Source: a virus. From it: DNA of 64,000 nt. Below the pieces are notes generated by a model. That model was given only the letters and a program-made list of their open reading frames with translations. It was not told where the DNA came from and searched no databases. Positions 56,950-64,000 of the stretch are shown in pieces. The stretch spans positions 1 to 64,000 of IMG/VR virus record IMGVR_UViG_3300030104_003796. One strand, given 5' to 3'. Numbering within the stretch: position 1 is the first letter of the stretch; every line of letters begins with the position of its first letter. The position numbers were made by a program, and so were the translations under genes.

Positions 56950-58344
56950 ATGGCTGATGAGCGAAGGCGTTTCCCCTTCTTCCGGTCTTTCCGAAAGAAA
57001 GAGCCGGTGGTAGCGCAAACAAAGAGAATACCAACCAACAAATCATTTTCGGTGGCGGCGGGAATACCCGATATTGTCCGTGATACTGAGAAAATAAGAA
57101 CCGATAGTAATTTTGATAACGAGTTTGACTTGTATGATTCGATGTTAAAGTTAGACCCCGAATTGAACGGTGCGGTTCGTGCAGTATCACTAACTGCAAA
57201 CAATTACGAAATCAATTATTCACGCGGTAAAAACGGTCGCATCCGAAATGCAATTAGAGAATTAGTCGAAGAAAGCGAATTAGACTTTGACGATTTCCTA
57301 ATCAATGCTATGCGTGGCCTCATGGTATATGGGAACGACATAAATAAAATTGTAGGGCGAGCCGGTGTCGGTATCACAAACCTACAAAGCCTACCCGTAA
57401 AGCAAATCACAATCGTTGATGAGCGCGGCGGGCTTGGTTCTTACTTCGTGGCCGATGAAGATACGCCGATAACAAGAGCCGTGACCTATATGCTACGCGA
57501 AACAAAAATGACCGAAGCAGAATTTCCAGCAAACGAAATCATGCACATACGAATTGATTGTCGAAGTAATTGGTTTGTTGATAACAAAGGCCGTAAAACC
57601 TATGGTATATGGGGTGCATCCCGATTTACTTCTCTAAAGCAAGCAATACGCATGAAGTATAACACGATGAATAACAGGCTATCTCTTGAAGACGCTATGA
57701 CTAAGCAGTATGTAACAATAGACAAGTCTGCTATCGAGCATATACAAGACCCTGCCGAGCAACAAGAAAGACTCGTTCATATTATGGATGAAGTTATCTC
57801 ATTGTTTGAAGGTCTGCGTGGCGACCAAATACCTGTGTTGCCGCATTATGTTGAATTACACCACGTTAATTTGGAAAACACAATACCTAACAGTAATGAA
57901 TTTCTCGATGCAGTAAATGGTGATATTGCCGCCGTTCTTCAAGTGCCGAGAGTGGCCGCAGGTCAAGAGCGCGGTTCAACCTTTGCCGCTACATACAACG
58001 CGAACCTATGGGCGGTTGGTGCTATATCCCGTATGCACCGCATACTTTCAGATGCAGTTATGAATCTCTTTTCACTACACCTTGAATTGTTAGGCGTTGA
58101 ACACCGCAAGCAGGACCTACCCTCAATTATCTTTGACGCTATGGACACCGAAACACCGCTCAACACAATGCAAAGAGTATCGTTAGGGTATCAGTCCGGC
58201 ATTCTCACATTAAATCAATCCTTAGAAATTCTTAACCTACCGAGCGCAGGGCGAAGTGGAGATGAGAGAAAAGAATCATCAGTAGGCACAGGTGAATTAC
58301 CAAGAGAAAATTCACAACAAGGACCTTCTGATGTTATCGAATGA
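56950..58344 (+). CDS. portal protein
   Basis: This 464-residue protein has a basic N-terminus (MADERRRFPFFRSFRKKEP), then KLDPELNGAVRAVSLTANNYEI, EIMHIRIDCRSNWFVDNKGR and YGIWGASRFTSLKQA. The last part is the portal wing motif (G-S-R-f..l..A). A helical stem and crown region follow, with TVDKSAIEH- and LEDAMTKQYV-type segments. It forms the dodecameric DNA channel at one capsid vertex and receives the terminase. First gene of the capsid operon. Confidence 0.85.
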   Translation: MADERRRFPFFRSFRKKEPVVAQTKRIPTNKSFSVAAGIPDIVRDTEKIRTDSNFDNEFDLYDSMLKLDPELNGAVRAVSLTANNYEINYSRGKNGRIRNAIRELVEESELDFDDFLINAMRGLMVYGNDINKIVGRAGVGITNLQSLPVKQITIVDERGGLGSYFVADEDTPITRAVTYMLRETKMTEAEFPANEIMHIRIDCRSNWFVDNKGRKTYGIWGASRFTSLKQAIRMKYNTMNNRLSLEDAMTKQYVTIDKSAIEHIQDPAEQQERLVHIMDEVISLFEGLRGDQIPVLPHYVELHHVNLENTIPNSNEFLDAVNGDIAAVLQVPRVAAGQERGSTFAATYNANLWAVGAISRMHRILSDAVMNLFSLHLELLGVEHRKQDLPSIIFDAMDTETPLNTMQRVSLGYQSGILTLNQSLEILNLPSAGRSGDERKESSVGTGELPRENSQQGPSDVIE

Positions 58345-58855
58345 TGTATTATTACCTTTAATTCCTTTTGTTTGTGGTGTTATTTTGGTAATGATAATTG
58401 AAACCTTGATAAATCAACTCAAGGCTTGGAGGCGCATGAGTCGAATGAAAATGGGAAACCCTAACGAGGCTTTAATGCTAACTTTCGGTATGGGCGTAGT
58501 CATGGCGTGGGTAGTTATTGCCGCCACCGCATCCTACTTTAGTATTGTTGAGCAAAGAGAAATATCCGACAGTCAATTAACAGTTATCGGGCTACTTGGT
58601 GGTCCTGCGCTTCTTATTATTACATCAGTCCTTGATTTATTCAAGGGCAAAGAAACCGCAAAAATAAATGTATTGCCGGACCAACTATCTTCTGATGTTG
58701 CCGCCGCCGATGCTGAAAAGAGTCACACAAGAATGCTTGAAGAACACAAACTAAAGCACGACTTAGAAATGGAAAAGATGCAGAAGCAACACAGCCTCGA
58801 CATGGAAGCATACCAAATTACTAACGGTAAGAAGGGCGCAAAGAAGGGTGAGTGA
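58331..58855 (+). CDS. membrane protein with coiled-coil tail, 174 aa
   Basis: ATG 58331 overlaps the end of portal by 14 bp. Three hydrophobic spans (LIPFVCGVILVMIIETLI, VVMAWVVIAATASYF, TVIGLLGGPALLIITSVL) are followed by a highly charged coiled coil (MLEEHKLKHDLEMEKMQKQ). A membrane protein between portal and protease genes is unusual: holin-like, membrane tether for assembly, or internal membrane component are options. Confidence 0.6.
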   Translation: MLSNDVLLPLIPFVCGVILVMIIETLINQLKAWRRMSRMKMGNPNEALMLTFGMGVVMAWVVIAATASYFSIVEQREISDSQLTVIGLLGGPALLIITSVLDLFKGKETAKINVLPDQLSSDVAAADAEKSHTRMLEEHKLKHDLEMEKMQKQHSLDMEAYQITNGKKGAKKGE

Positions 58856-58857
58856 TT

Positions 58858-59163
58858 ATGGCTCTTACAATTAGTCTTGATACCGGAATTGGTGTATCGT
58901 TTAATACTGCACACGCAGTAATACGAGAGTTTAGAATGGATAAAGAAGTAGCAGAAGATGGTAGCAAAACTTTTACAATAACCTATAATGGTTTAGTTTA
59001 TGTGGATGCGTCAAAATATACCGCAGGTAAAACACCCGTAAGTGGGTTTAATTACCAATTTTCTCTTGATGTAACGGATGAAGCAGACCAAACTAACCTT
59101 CTAAGACAATGTTATACACACCTTAAAACTCAAGATGGTTTTACAGACGGTGTGGATGCGTGA
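58858..59163 (+). CDS. small protein, 101 aa, possible head/neck component
   Basis: ATG 58858 (MALTISLDTGIGVSFNTAHA) is preferred to the GTG at 58852. Beta-rich (FTITYNGLVYVDASKY), ending in a helix. It lies in the capsid operon. Unknown. Confidence 0.5.
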   Translation: MALTISLDTGIGVSFNTAHAVIREFRMDKEVAEDGSKTFTITYNGLVYVDASKYTAGKTPVSGFNYQFSLDVTDEADQTNLLRQCYTHLKTQDGFTDGVDA

Positions 59164-59164
59164 A

Positions 59165-59248
59165 ATGTATGAACACTTCTTATTTCTTACTATCGTTGGA
59201 TTCATCGCATACTTTTTGGAAAAATTCTTACTCTCTAAAGGATGGTGA
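59165..59248 (+). CDS. single-span microprotein, 27 aa
   Basis: ATG 59165, TGA 59246-59248. MYEHFLFLTIVGFIAYFLEK + FLLSKGW is a membrane span. Starts 2 bp after the previous stop. The length and context suggest a small membrane peptide. Confidence 0.45.
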   Translation: MYEHFLFLTIVGFIAYFLEKFLLSKGW

Positions 59249-59307
59249 GTAAGTGCGATTTGACGGCCACCCTCTTTGGGTGTCCGTTCTTCGCTTCTTT
59301 GGGGTGA
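59245..59307 (+). CDS. microprotein, 20 aa (doubtful)
   Basis: GTG 59245 overlaps the preceding stop as GTGA. MSKCDLTATLFGCPFFASLG. It could simply be a leader bringing ribosomes to the nuclease gene, whose Shine-Dalgarno (GGGGTGA) it contains. Confidence 0.3.
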   Translation: MSKCDLTATLFGCPFFASLG

Positions 59308-59314
59308 TTGTTTA

Positions 59315-59653
59315 ATGTGGGAATACCAAGCAGAAATCTTACGAGTCGTTGATGGCGACACAGTGGATGTGCGAATTGATTTAGGATTCAAGGTTCATTA
59401 CAATGTCCGTGTGCGGCTACATGGGATAAACGCTCCCGAATCTCGCACACGCGATAAAGAAGAAAAGATACGAGGACTTGCGGCTAAAGAAAGGCTTGAG
59501 CAATTAGTAGCCGATAAAACAGTAATCTTAAAATCACACGGCGTAGGTAAGTTTGGTAGGTGCTTAGGAGAATTGACGGTAGGCTCGACTAATGTAAATG
59601 CACAACTTGTTAAAGAAGGCCATGCCGTTAAGTATTTCGGTGGTAAGAGGTGA
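59315..59653 (+). CDS. staphylococcal nuclease-like (thermonuclease) protein
   Basis: ATG 59315 follows GGGGTGATTGTTTA. The protein of 112 residues has VVDGDTVDVRIDLGF (Ca-binding Asp), VRLHGINAPESRT (Arg and Glu of the active site) and GKFGRCLGEL (second catalytic Arg). It is therefore likely a Ca-dependent nuclease cutting DNA or RNA to nucleotides. No signal peptide. Virion or host-degradation role is possible. It overlaps the next gene by 4 bp. Confidence 0.88.
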   Translation: MWEYQAEILRVVDGDTVDVRIDLGFKVHYNVRVRLHGINAPESRTRDKEEKIRGLAAKERLEQLVADKTVILKSHGVGKFGRCLGELTVGSTNVNAQLVKEGHAVKYFGGKR

Positions 59654-60465
59654 ATGGGTTGTCTGAATCAGAAGTCGAATCAATTATTGAAACCGTAAAT
59701 GAGAGAGCGCAAGAAATACGCTCACTTATGATTACTCTTGCATCTATTGTCGCCCTTCTAATGCCCGGACTTGAAGCGGTTGGTATTCTTGATTTTACAC
59801 CTTACGGACAAGGTGATGATGAATGGGTTACTGACGATGATTGGGAAATGGGAGATGACTTTACCTGTGGAGATGGCTCGGTTATCCAAGCCTCTCTTGT
59901 AAATGACGGTTACAAAAATTGTCGAGATGGTTCGGACGAACCCGAATCCGATGATGAGCCGGATGGCGAAGTGATTAAAGGATGCACAGATGATGAAGCC
60001 TTAAATTACAATGAACAGGCTATAGAAGATGATGGGTCTTGTGAATACGAGGAAGAACCCGAAGAAACAGGCGGTTGCACAGACCCCGATGCAACAAACT
60101 ATGACCCATACGCAGATTATGACGATGGTTCTTGCGAGTTTAGAGAAGGGCAACCATGCGACCCTGAAATGTATGACGCTTACTTTGAATACAACAACAC
60201 TACAATTACTTTCCATTGGGATGCAGACCTTATCTGCGATAACGAACCACACAACCTTACAGTCATTTGGACTATCTATGAAAACGAAACCGGCAATTGG
60301 ACCGGACTTCAAGATGGATTAACCTATGAAACTTATTATCAAGATTGGGATTATGTAAATCTAACTATGCAAGGATTAGTTAGTGGTAAGTATGATATAT
60401 TCGCTACTTTTGAAATACACGGTGATTATACAAGAGCCGTTGATTGGTATGCAATAGAAGTTTAA
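59650..60465 (+). CDS. membrane-anchored acidic surface protein with LDL-A and GCTD-type repeats
   Basis: This 271-residue protein has an N-terminal helix, then a hydrophobic span (LMITLASIVALLMPGLEAVG, ~26-45), then an extended acidic region. FTCGDGSVIQ...YKNCRDGSDE resembles an LDL-receptor class A module (acidic calcium box D-G-S-D-E). It is followed by two GCTD...A.NY....DDGSCEY/F repeats, a motif known from surface proteins of marine bacteria and Poseidoniales archaea. The C-terminus has several N-x-T sites (NNTT, NETGNWT, NLTM) that could be glycosylated. It would sit on a membrane or virion exterior. Confidence 0.6.
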   Translation: MNGLSESEVESIIETVNERAQEIRSLMITLASIVALLMPGLEAVGILDFTPYGQGDDEWVTDDDWEMGDDFTCGDGSVIQASLVNDGYKNCRDGSDEPESDDEPDGEVIKGCTDDEALNYNEQAIEDDGSCEYEEEPEETGGCTDPDATNYDPYADYDDGSCEFREGQPCDPEMYDAYFEYNNTTITFHWDADLICDNEPHNLTVIWTIYENETGNWTGLQDGLTYETYYQDWDYVNLTMQGLVSGKYDIFATFEIHGDYTRAVDWYAIEV

Positions 60466-60492
60466 TAAATCACTATTTTTAAGCGAAAGCCA

Positions 60493-62361
60493 ATGTCTTG
60501 TGGTTGCGGTTGCGGCGGAGAAGTAATCGCCTATGAAAATTGGGAAGAAATAGATGTTGAAGCGGCAGAATATCAAGGTCGCTCGGTAACTCTAAATAAA
60601 CCATTCAGAACAAAAGGCGCGAATAAAAAATTCGGTGTCTATACTAAAAATGAAAAAGGTAATGTCGTTCTTGTAAGATTTGGCGACCCTAACATGGAAA
60701 TCAAAAGAGATGACCCCGCTAGAAGAAAATCTTTCCGCTCACGACATAACTGTGATTCTCCCGGCCCAAAATGGAAGGCTCGTTATTGGTCTTGCAGACA
60801 ATGGCGCGGTGATAAAAAGGTCGAAGCAGAAGACGGTAGCCCTTGCGGTTGCGGTTGTAATGAAGACGAATCTGTTGAAGCCAAAGACGCTGATGACCCA
60901 TGCACAGAAGGCTACGAGCAATACGGCATGAAAACAAAAAATGGTCGCCGTGTGCCTAACTGTATTCCTATTAAACAAAAAGCGGAAGCAGGGTATGATG
61001 TATGCGCTTCTTGCACATCTCAAACCTACTGTGCAGACCATAAGACTTGTAAAATGGAAAGCAAAGAGGCGGCAGAACCAACTCCAAAAGATGACGAATC
61101 ACATGAAGATTACATGAGCCGATGTATGGCTATGGGATATTCGGAAGACGAATGTATGGCCGCACACGAAGGACATGAATTTAAGGTTGAAGGCTACAAG
61201 AAAAAGAAAGATGAGTATGCTTCCCAAACCTGCGGTATCGGCGAAGAATTGATTGACGGCGAATGCCGAAAGGTCGCAGTAACTCTTGAATTAGAAATTG
61301 GAGAGGCCGAAGCAATACTTGAGGCCACCACAGGAAAAACCGTTATTGAAATTAGAGGAATAGCATTCCACGAAGGCATGAATAAAAACAATTGGTCCTT
61401 AACAAAAGAGGGCGCACAATTTGTTGCCGAGCAAATGGTTAATTCCGATTTAACACTTAACCACCCGAAGGCTACGGCTGGCGGTGGCTTTACGCGCAAT
61501 ATGAAAGGCGACATAGATGAAGCCGTTGTAGGATATATTACAGAAGCAACCTTTGAAGAAAGAGAAGAAGGCTACGTTGTTAGATACGCCGCCCATGTTG
61601 TAAGAACAGAATTATTTGAAGCATTAGAATCTGGTCTTTGGTTAAGAGCAGGGTATGGTGTAAGTATTGGTGGGTCGGGTGTACCTGTAAAGGCAGACGA
61701 TGATGGTTTAGTCTTTGGAAAAGATTTTACCTTTGACCATTTGGCTATTGTGCATAAGCCAGCCTATGAAGATGCAAACATAGAAAGCGTAAAAAGAGTC
61801 GAAGCACAGACAACTATTAAATATCACCCTGCATCTGAGGCAAATCAACAATTGGTGAAAGACATGACCGATGAAACTATTGAAGATACAAACGAAATGG
61901 AAGCCCTCGCTTCTCAAATCGAAGACTTGAAGGCTCAAGTCGTTCTTGCTAACAGTCGCGTTGCCGAATTTGAGGCCGCAGATGACGCAAGAGCGGAAGA
62001 TGACCGACAGGTTCTCGTAACTGAGGCAAGCGAAATGGGTATGAAGGGCCACGATGACCTTTCGACTGAAACGCTAAGAGGCTTGATTGCTTCGTGGGCT
62101 GAGGCACACCCTACCCCCGAACCTGTTGAGATGAAACCTGTTGAGGAAGCCGTTGCTTCTGAAACAGTAGTGGAAGCATCAAAACCAGCCCCTAAGTCGG
62201 TAATAGCAAATTACCTAAACGGAACACTAATTGAGTCCGATGAAGAAATCTATGAGAAGGCATGGAACGCATGGGCTTCTGCATGGAACAACACTCTCGC
62301 CCGCAACGAAAAAGATAATATGCGAGCAGGAAAATACTCAGAAATAAAGGAGATGATTTGA
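60493..62361 (+). CDS. prohead protease fused to Cys-rich N-domain and scaffold C-domain
   Basis: This 622-residue protein has three parts. Residues 1-260 are Cys-rich, with CGCGCGG at the start, a FGDPNMEIKRDDPARRKSFRSR segment followed by HNCDSPGPKWKARYWSC (a module seen in marine phage proteins), and further C-x-C clusters (CGCGCNED, CASC). Residues ~280-440 form the capsid protease: EIRGIAFHEG, then LTLNHPK (His), GVSIGGSG (Ser) and FDHLAIVHKPAYEDA. Residues ~450-560 contain a coiled coil (MEALASQIEDLKAQVVLAN) of scaffold type, ending in a helical tail. Such fusion would deliver scaffold, protease and zinc-binding portions as one chain, matured by self-cleavage. Confidence 0.75.
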   Translation: MSCGCGCGGEVIAYENWEEIDVEAAEYQGRSVTLNKPFRTKGANKKFGVYTKNEKGNVVLVRFGDPNMEIKRDDPARRKSFRSRHNCDSPGPKWKARYWSCRQWRGDKKVEAEDGSPCGCGCNEDESVEAKDADDPCTEGYEQYGMKTKNGRRVPNCIPIKQKAEAGYDVCASCTSQTYCADHKTCKMESKEAAEPTPKDDESHEDYMSRCMAMGYSEDECMAAHEGHEFKVEGYKKKKDEYASQTCGIGEELIDGECRKVAVTLELEIGEAEAILEATTGKTVIEIRGIAFHEGMNKNNWSLTKEGAQFVAEQMVNSDLTLNHPKATAGGGFTRNMKGDIDEAVVGYITEATFEEREEGYVVRYAAHVVRTELFEALESGLWLRAGYGVSIGGSGVPVKADDDGLVFGKDFTFDHLAIVHKPAYEDANIESVKRVEAQTTIKYHPASEANQQLVKDMTDETIEDTNEMEALASQIEDLKAQVVLANSRVAEFEAADDARAEDDRQVLVTEASEMGMKGHDDLSTETLRGLIASWAEAHPTPEPVEMKPVEEAVASETVVEASKPAPKSVIANYLNGTLIESDEEIYEKAWNAWASAWNNTLARNEKDNMRAGKYSEIKEMI

Positions 62362-62362
62362 A

Positions 62363-62785
62363 ATGGCTTACGGAGAAGGCGCAGACCCACGAAATGCAAC
62401 ATTGAAGGCATCCACCACTGTTAGCGGTGCTGGCTACCTTTTGACTAACGACAGCACTAATAACACACTTGACCTAACTGCGGTTAGCGAGGTTTGTATT
62501 GGTGTATCTGCTGGCGAATCCAGCCGAGATGCAAATCTTGATTACGAAACAACAGGTGCTACAATATCATACTACCCATTGGGCGGAATGCTGATGGTAG
62601 CGGCTACCGCTTCACAAACATGGACTACAGGCGCAACTGTTTATGCAACTAACGCTGGTCTTGCTACAACTTCAAGCGGTTCTTCCGCAAAGAAACTTGG
62701 TCTATATGTAGGAGAGGGTCAAACCACATCTTCTGCTAACGGTGATTTAATCCCCGTTATGACCGCAGGTGCGGAGATTGCTTGA
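62363..62785 (+). CDS. capsid decoration-like protein (DUF2190 type)
   Basis: This 140-residue beta-rich protein has no cysteine motif. It contains CIGVSAGESSRDANLDYET, YPLGGMLMVAATASQTW and KKLGLYVGEGQTTSSANGD, as in DUF2190 cement proteins located directly before the major capsid gene. It would stabilise the capsid exterior. Confidence 0.65.
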   Translation: MAYGEGADPRNATLKASTTVSGAGYLLTNDSTNNTLDLTAVSEVCIGVSAGESSRDANLDYETTGATISYYPLGGMLMVAATASQTWTTGATVYATNAGLATTSSGSSAKKLGLYVGEGQTTSSANGDLIPVMTAGAEIA

Positions 62786-62801
62786 ATAAGGAGATGATGA
62801 A

Positions 62802-63710
62802 ATGGCGCAAAGTTTAGAAGATATATTGAATGTTGAAGCAGCAGCAGGACCTTTCTCCACCGGAGATTCGGTCCTTGAGCAAACACTAAGAGATTTTATC
62901 CAACTACAGTCCACTACTATTGCAGTAGGAACAAATGTTGTTGGAACACGCACCGTAGGATGGCTTGAATTCAAGTGGTTCACAGGTGCAACAGGTTCAT
63001 TCTCCTACCCATTGGATGATAACGCAACCACAGACCCAACCAAGATTGGAACAGAAAACTACACCGTTAAGTTAGAGAAAGGACAGGGCCGATGCACTTT
63101 CCTTGACTCCGTAAGACTACGCGGTGAGTCCTTTGAGAACATTGACCGACAACAACTCGGAATTATTCAAGCAAGGGCAGACAAGATAGACAACCATATT
63201 CTATCCACACTCTATGCAGGTGCAGGACAGACAAAGGCCGCAACTTCGACCTTTGGTTCAGCCGCCGCAGACGAGGAACAGGATATCTTAGAGGCTATGG
63301 ACCTTATCTTTGCTAATGCAAAGGTTAGCGGTGATGAACCACTTGCTCTAATCCTACCAGCCGATAAGAGAAGCACTATGATGAACACTCAACTATACGG
63401 AAACGTTGTTGAGTCGCTACAATCCCACTTAGGGCGCGTTGCTAACCTAACAATTTACTACACCCGCGACTACGGAAGCGGAAATGCACTCGGAAACGAT
63501 GCACTACTACTAATTCCGGGTGCTGAAACTGCTGAATTCTTCCAATACAACGGACCGGGATTCATGGAAACTGAATTGACTCGACTACCGGGTGTTGGCT
63601 TCGATTGGCTACTAACTTCCTTTATGGGAAGCGTAGTGCATGAGCATCAAGACGGTGCATCAAGCGGCACTTCAAACAGGATTGTTAAACTAACAGGCGT
63701 AAGGGCATAA
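62802..63710 (+). CDS. major capsid protein, HK97 fold
   Basis: This 302-residue protein starts MAQSLEDILNVEAAAG; GGAGATGATGAA lies upstream. A long E-loop-like region, the LEKGQGRCTFLDSVRLRGES strand, a spine helix (QLGIIQARADKIDNHILSTL) and the A-domain strands (PLALILPADKRSTMM; TELTRLPGVGFDWLLTSF) match small HK97 capsid proteins. Codon use suggests high expression. No lysine-asparagine cross-link pair can be assigned. Confidence 0.85.
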   Translation: MAQSLEDILNVEAAAGPFSTGDSVLEQTLRDFIQLQSTTIAVGTNVVGTRTVGWLEFKWFTGATGSFSYPLDDNATTDPTKIGTENYTVKLEKGQGRCTFLDSVRLRGESFENIDRQQLGIIQARADKIDNHILSTLYAGAGQTKAATSTFGSAAADEEQDILEAMDLIFANAKVSGDEPLALILPADKRSTMMNTQLYGNVVESLQSHLGRVANLTIYYTRDYGSGNALGNDALLLIPGAETAEFFQYNGPGFMETELTRLPGVGFDWLLTSFMGSVVHEHQDGASSGTSNRIVKLTGVRA

Positions 63711-63725
63711 TCGGGGTGATTGAGG

Positions 63726-64000
63726 ATGCCTCAGAACCGTAAAATGCAAAATCTCCTAACCGGAGTAATGCCTAAGAGAACCGACACAGGCGGCACAAGT
63801 GGCCTAATCCCTCTTTTGTATGTATTTACAACAGATGGTGGGGCTACAGAAAGTGAGTCTGTTGCGGTTGATAGAGCAATCCGTGTTGTTGATGCACACG
63901 CAGTATTAAAGGGCGCAGGAACAACAAGCGATACATACCAAGTATTCAACGGGTCAAACGCTATTAGTGATGCAGTATCTATTGCATCCGGTGGCGATAA
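63726..64000 (+). CDS. capsid-module protein, N-terminal part (partial)
   Basis: ATG 63726 (MPQNRKMQNLLTGVMPKRTD) runs off the window after about 91 codons, with no stop. The visible part is beta-rich (TSGLIPLLYVFTTDGG, AIRVVDAHAVLKGAG). It follows the major capsid gene by 15 bp, where a capsid accessory or head protein is expected. Unknown beyond position. Confidence 0.5.
   Translation, partial: MPQNRKMQNLLTGVMPKRTDTGGTSGLIPLLYVFTTDGGATESESVAVDRAIRVVDAHAVLKGAGTTSDTYQVFNGSNAISDAVSIASGGD

Noticed and set aside
57700-57720. Further array copy near 57.71 kb (GTATGTAAC)
   Set aside because: It differs at the first positions and lies in portal coding sequence; probably random.
1-64000. Integrase, attachment sites, insertion sequences or rRNA genes
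   Set aside because: No tyrosine or serine recombinase motif, transposase, terminal repeat pair or RNA gene signature was seen in this window.

Overview
This window reads as most of the genome of a tailed, double-stranded DNA virus of an archaeon, probably a marine one. The virion genes are those of an HK97-type siphovirus: large terminase, portal, prohead protease, decoration protein, major capsid protein, connectors, tail tube, tail chaperones, tape measure, tail hub and a collagen-like fibre. The replication genes are archaeal/eukaryotic in type: family B DNA polymerase, RFC small subunit, sliding clamp, PriS/PriL-type primase, MCM-like helicase, OB-fold single-strand binding protein, XPF-type nuclease and a Cas4-like nuclease. 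Many TATA boxes lie about 25 nt from the start codon, as in archaeal leaderless transcripts. A surface-type protein with the motif GCTDPDATNYDP...DDGSC resembles modules common in Marine Group II (Poseidoniales) genomes, and the replisome recalls the magroviruses. The host assignment is an inference.

Layout. (1) 1-22.8 kb, rightward: end of a tail-fibre chaperone, giant collagen-like fibre, small-molecule enzymes (aminopropyltransferase-like and 2OG-Fe(II) oxygenase), a cluster of small membrane proteins, connectors, tail tube, tail assembly chaperones with a probable -1 frameshift, tape measure, and a 2.3k-residue tail hub. (2) 22.7-35 kb, leftward: replication and repair module. (3) 35-50 kb, leftward: MCM-like helicase and a long series of small accessory proteins (winged helix, zinc ribbon, single membrane span), many joined by ATGA/TAATG overlaps and too short for normal gene finding. 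Five copies of one conserved promoter punctuate this part. (4) 47.9-51.8 kb: a non-coding-rich zone with 42 exact copies of TTATGTAAC (34 forward, 8 reverse), containing a convergent core near 50.26 kb. It lies between leftward genes and three rightward genes of unknown function; this is the most unusual part of the window and a candidate replication origin or regulatory centre. (5) 53.5-56.7 kb, leftward: terminase, phosphoesterase and a small winged-helix protein. (6) 56.9-64 kb, rightward: portal to major capsid protein.

Two copies of a ~120-bp structured intergenic element (40.1-40.25 kb and 56.75-56.87 kb, in inverted orientation), additional copies of its GGCTCGCAGTA box inside the TTATGTAAC zone, and several RNA hairpins whose pairing uses G-U wobbles on the transcribed strand only, suggest a coordinated regulatory scheme that the genes alone do not explain. 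No integrase, tRNA or CRISPR array was seen. Both ends of the window cut through genes.
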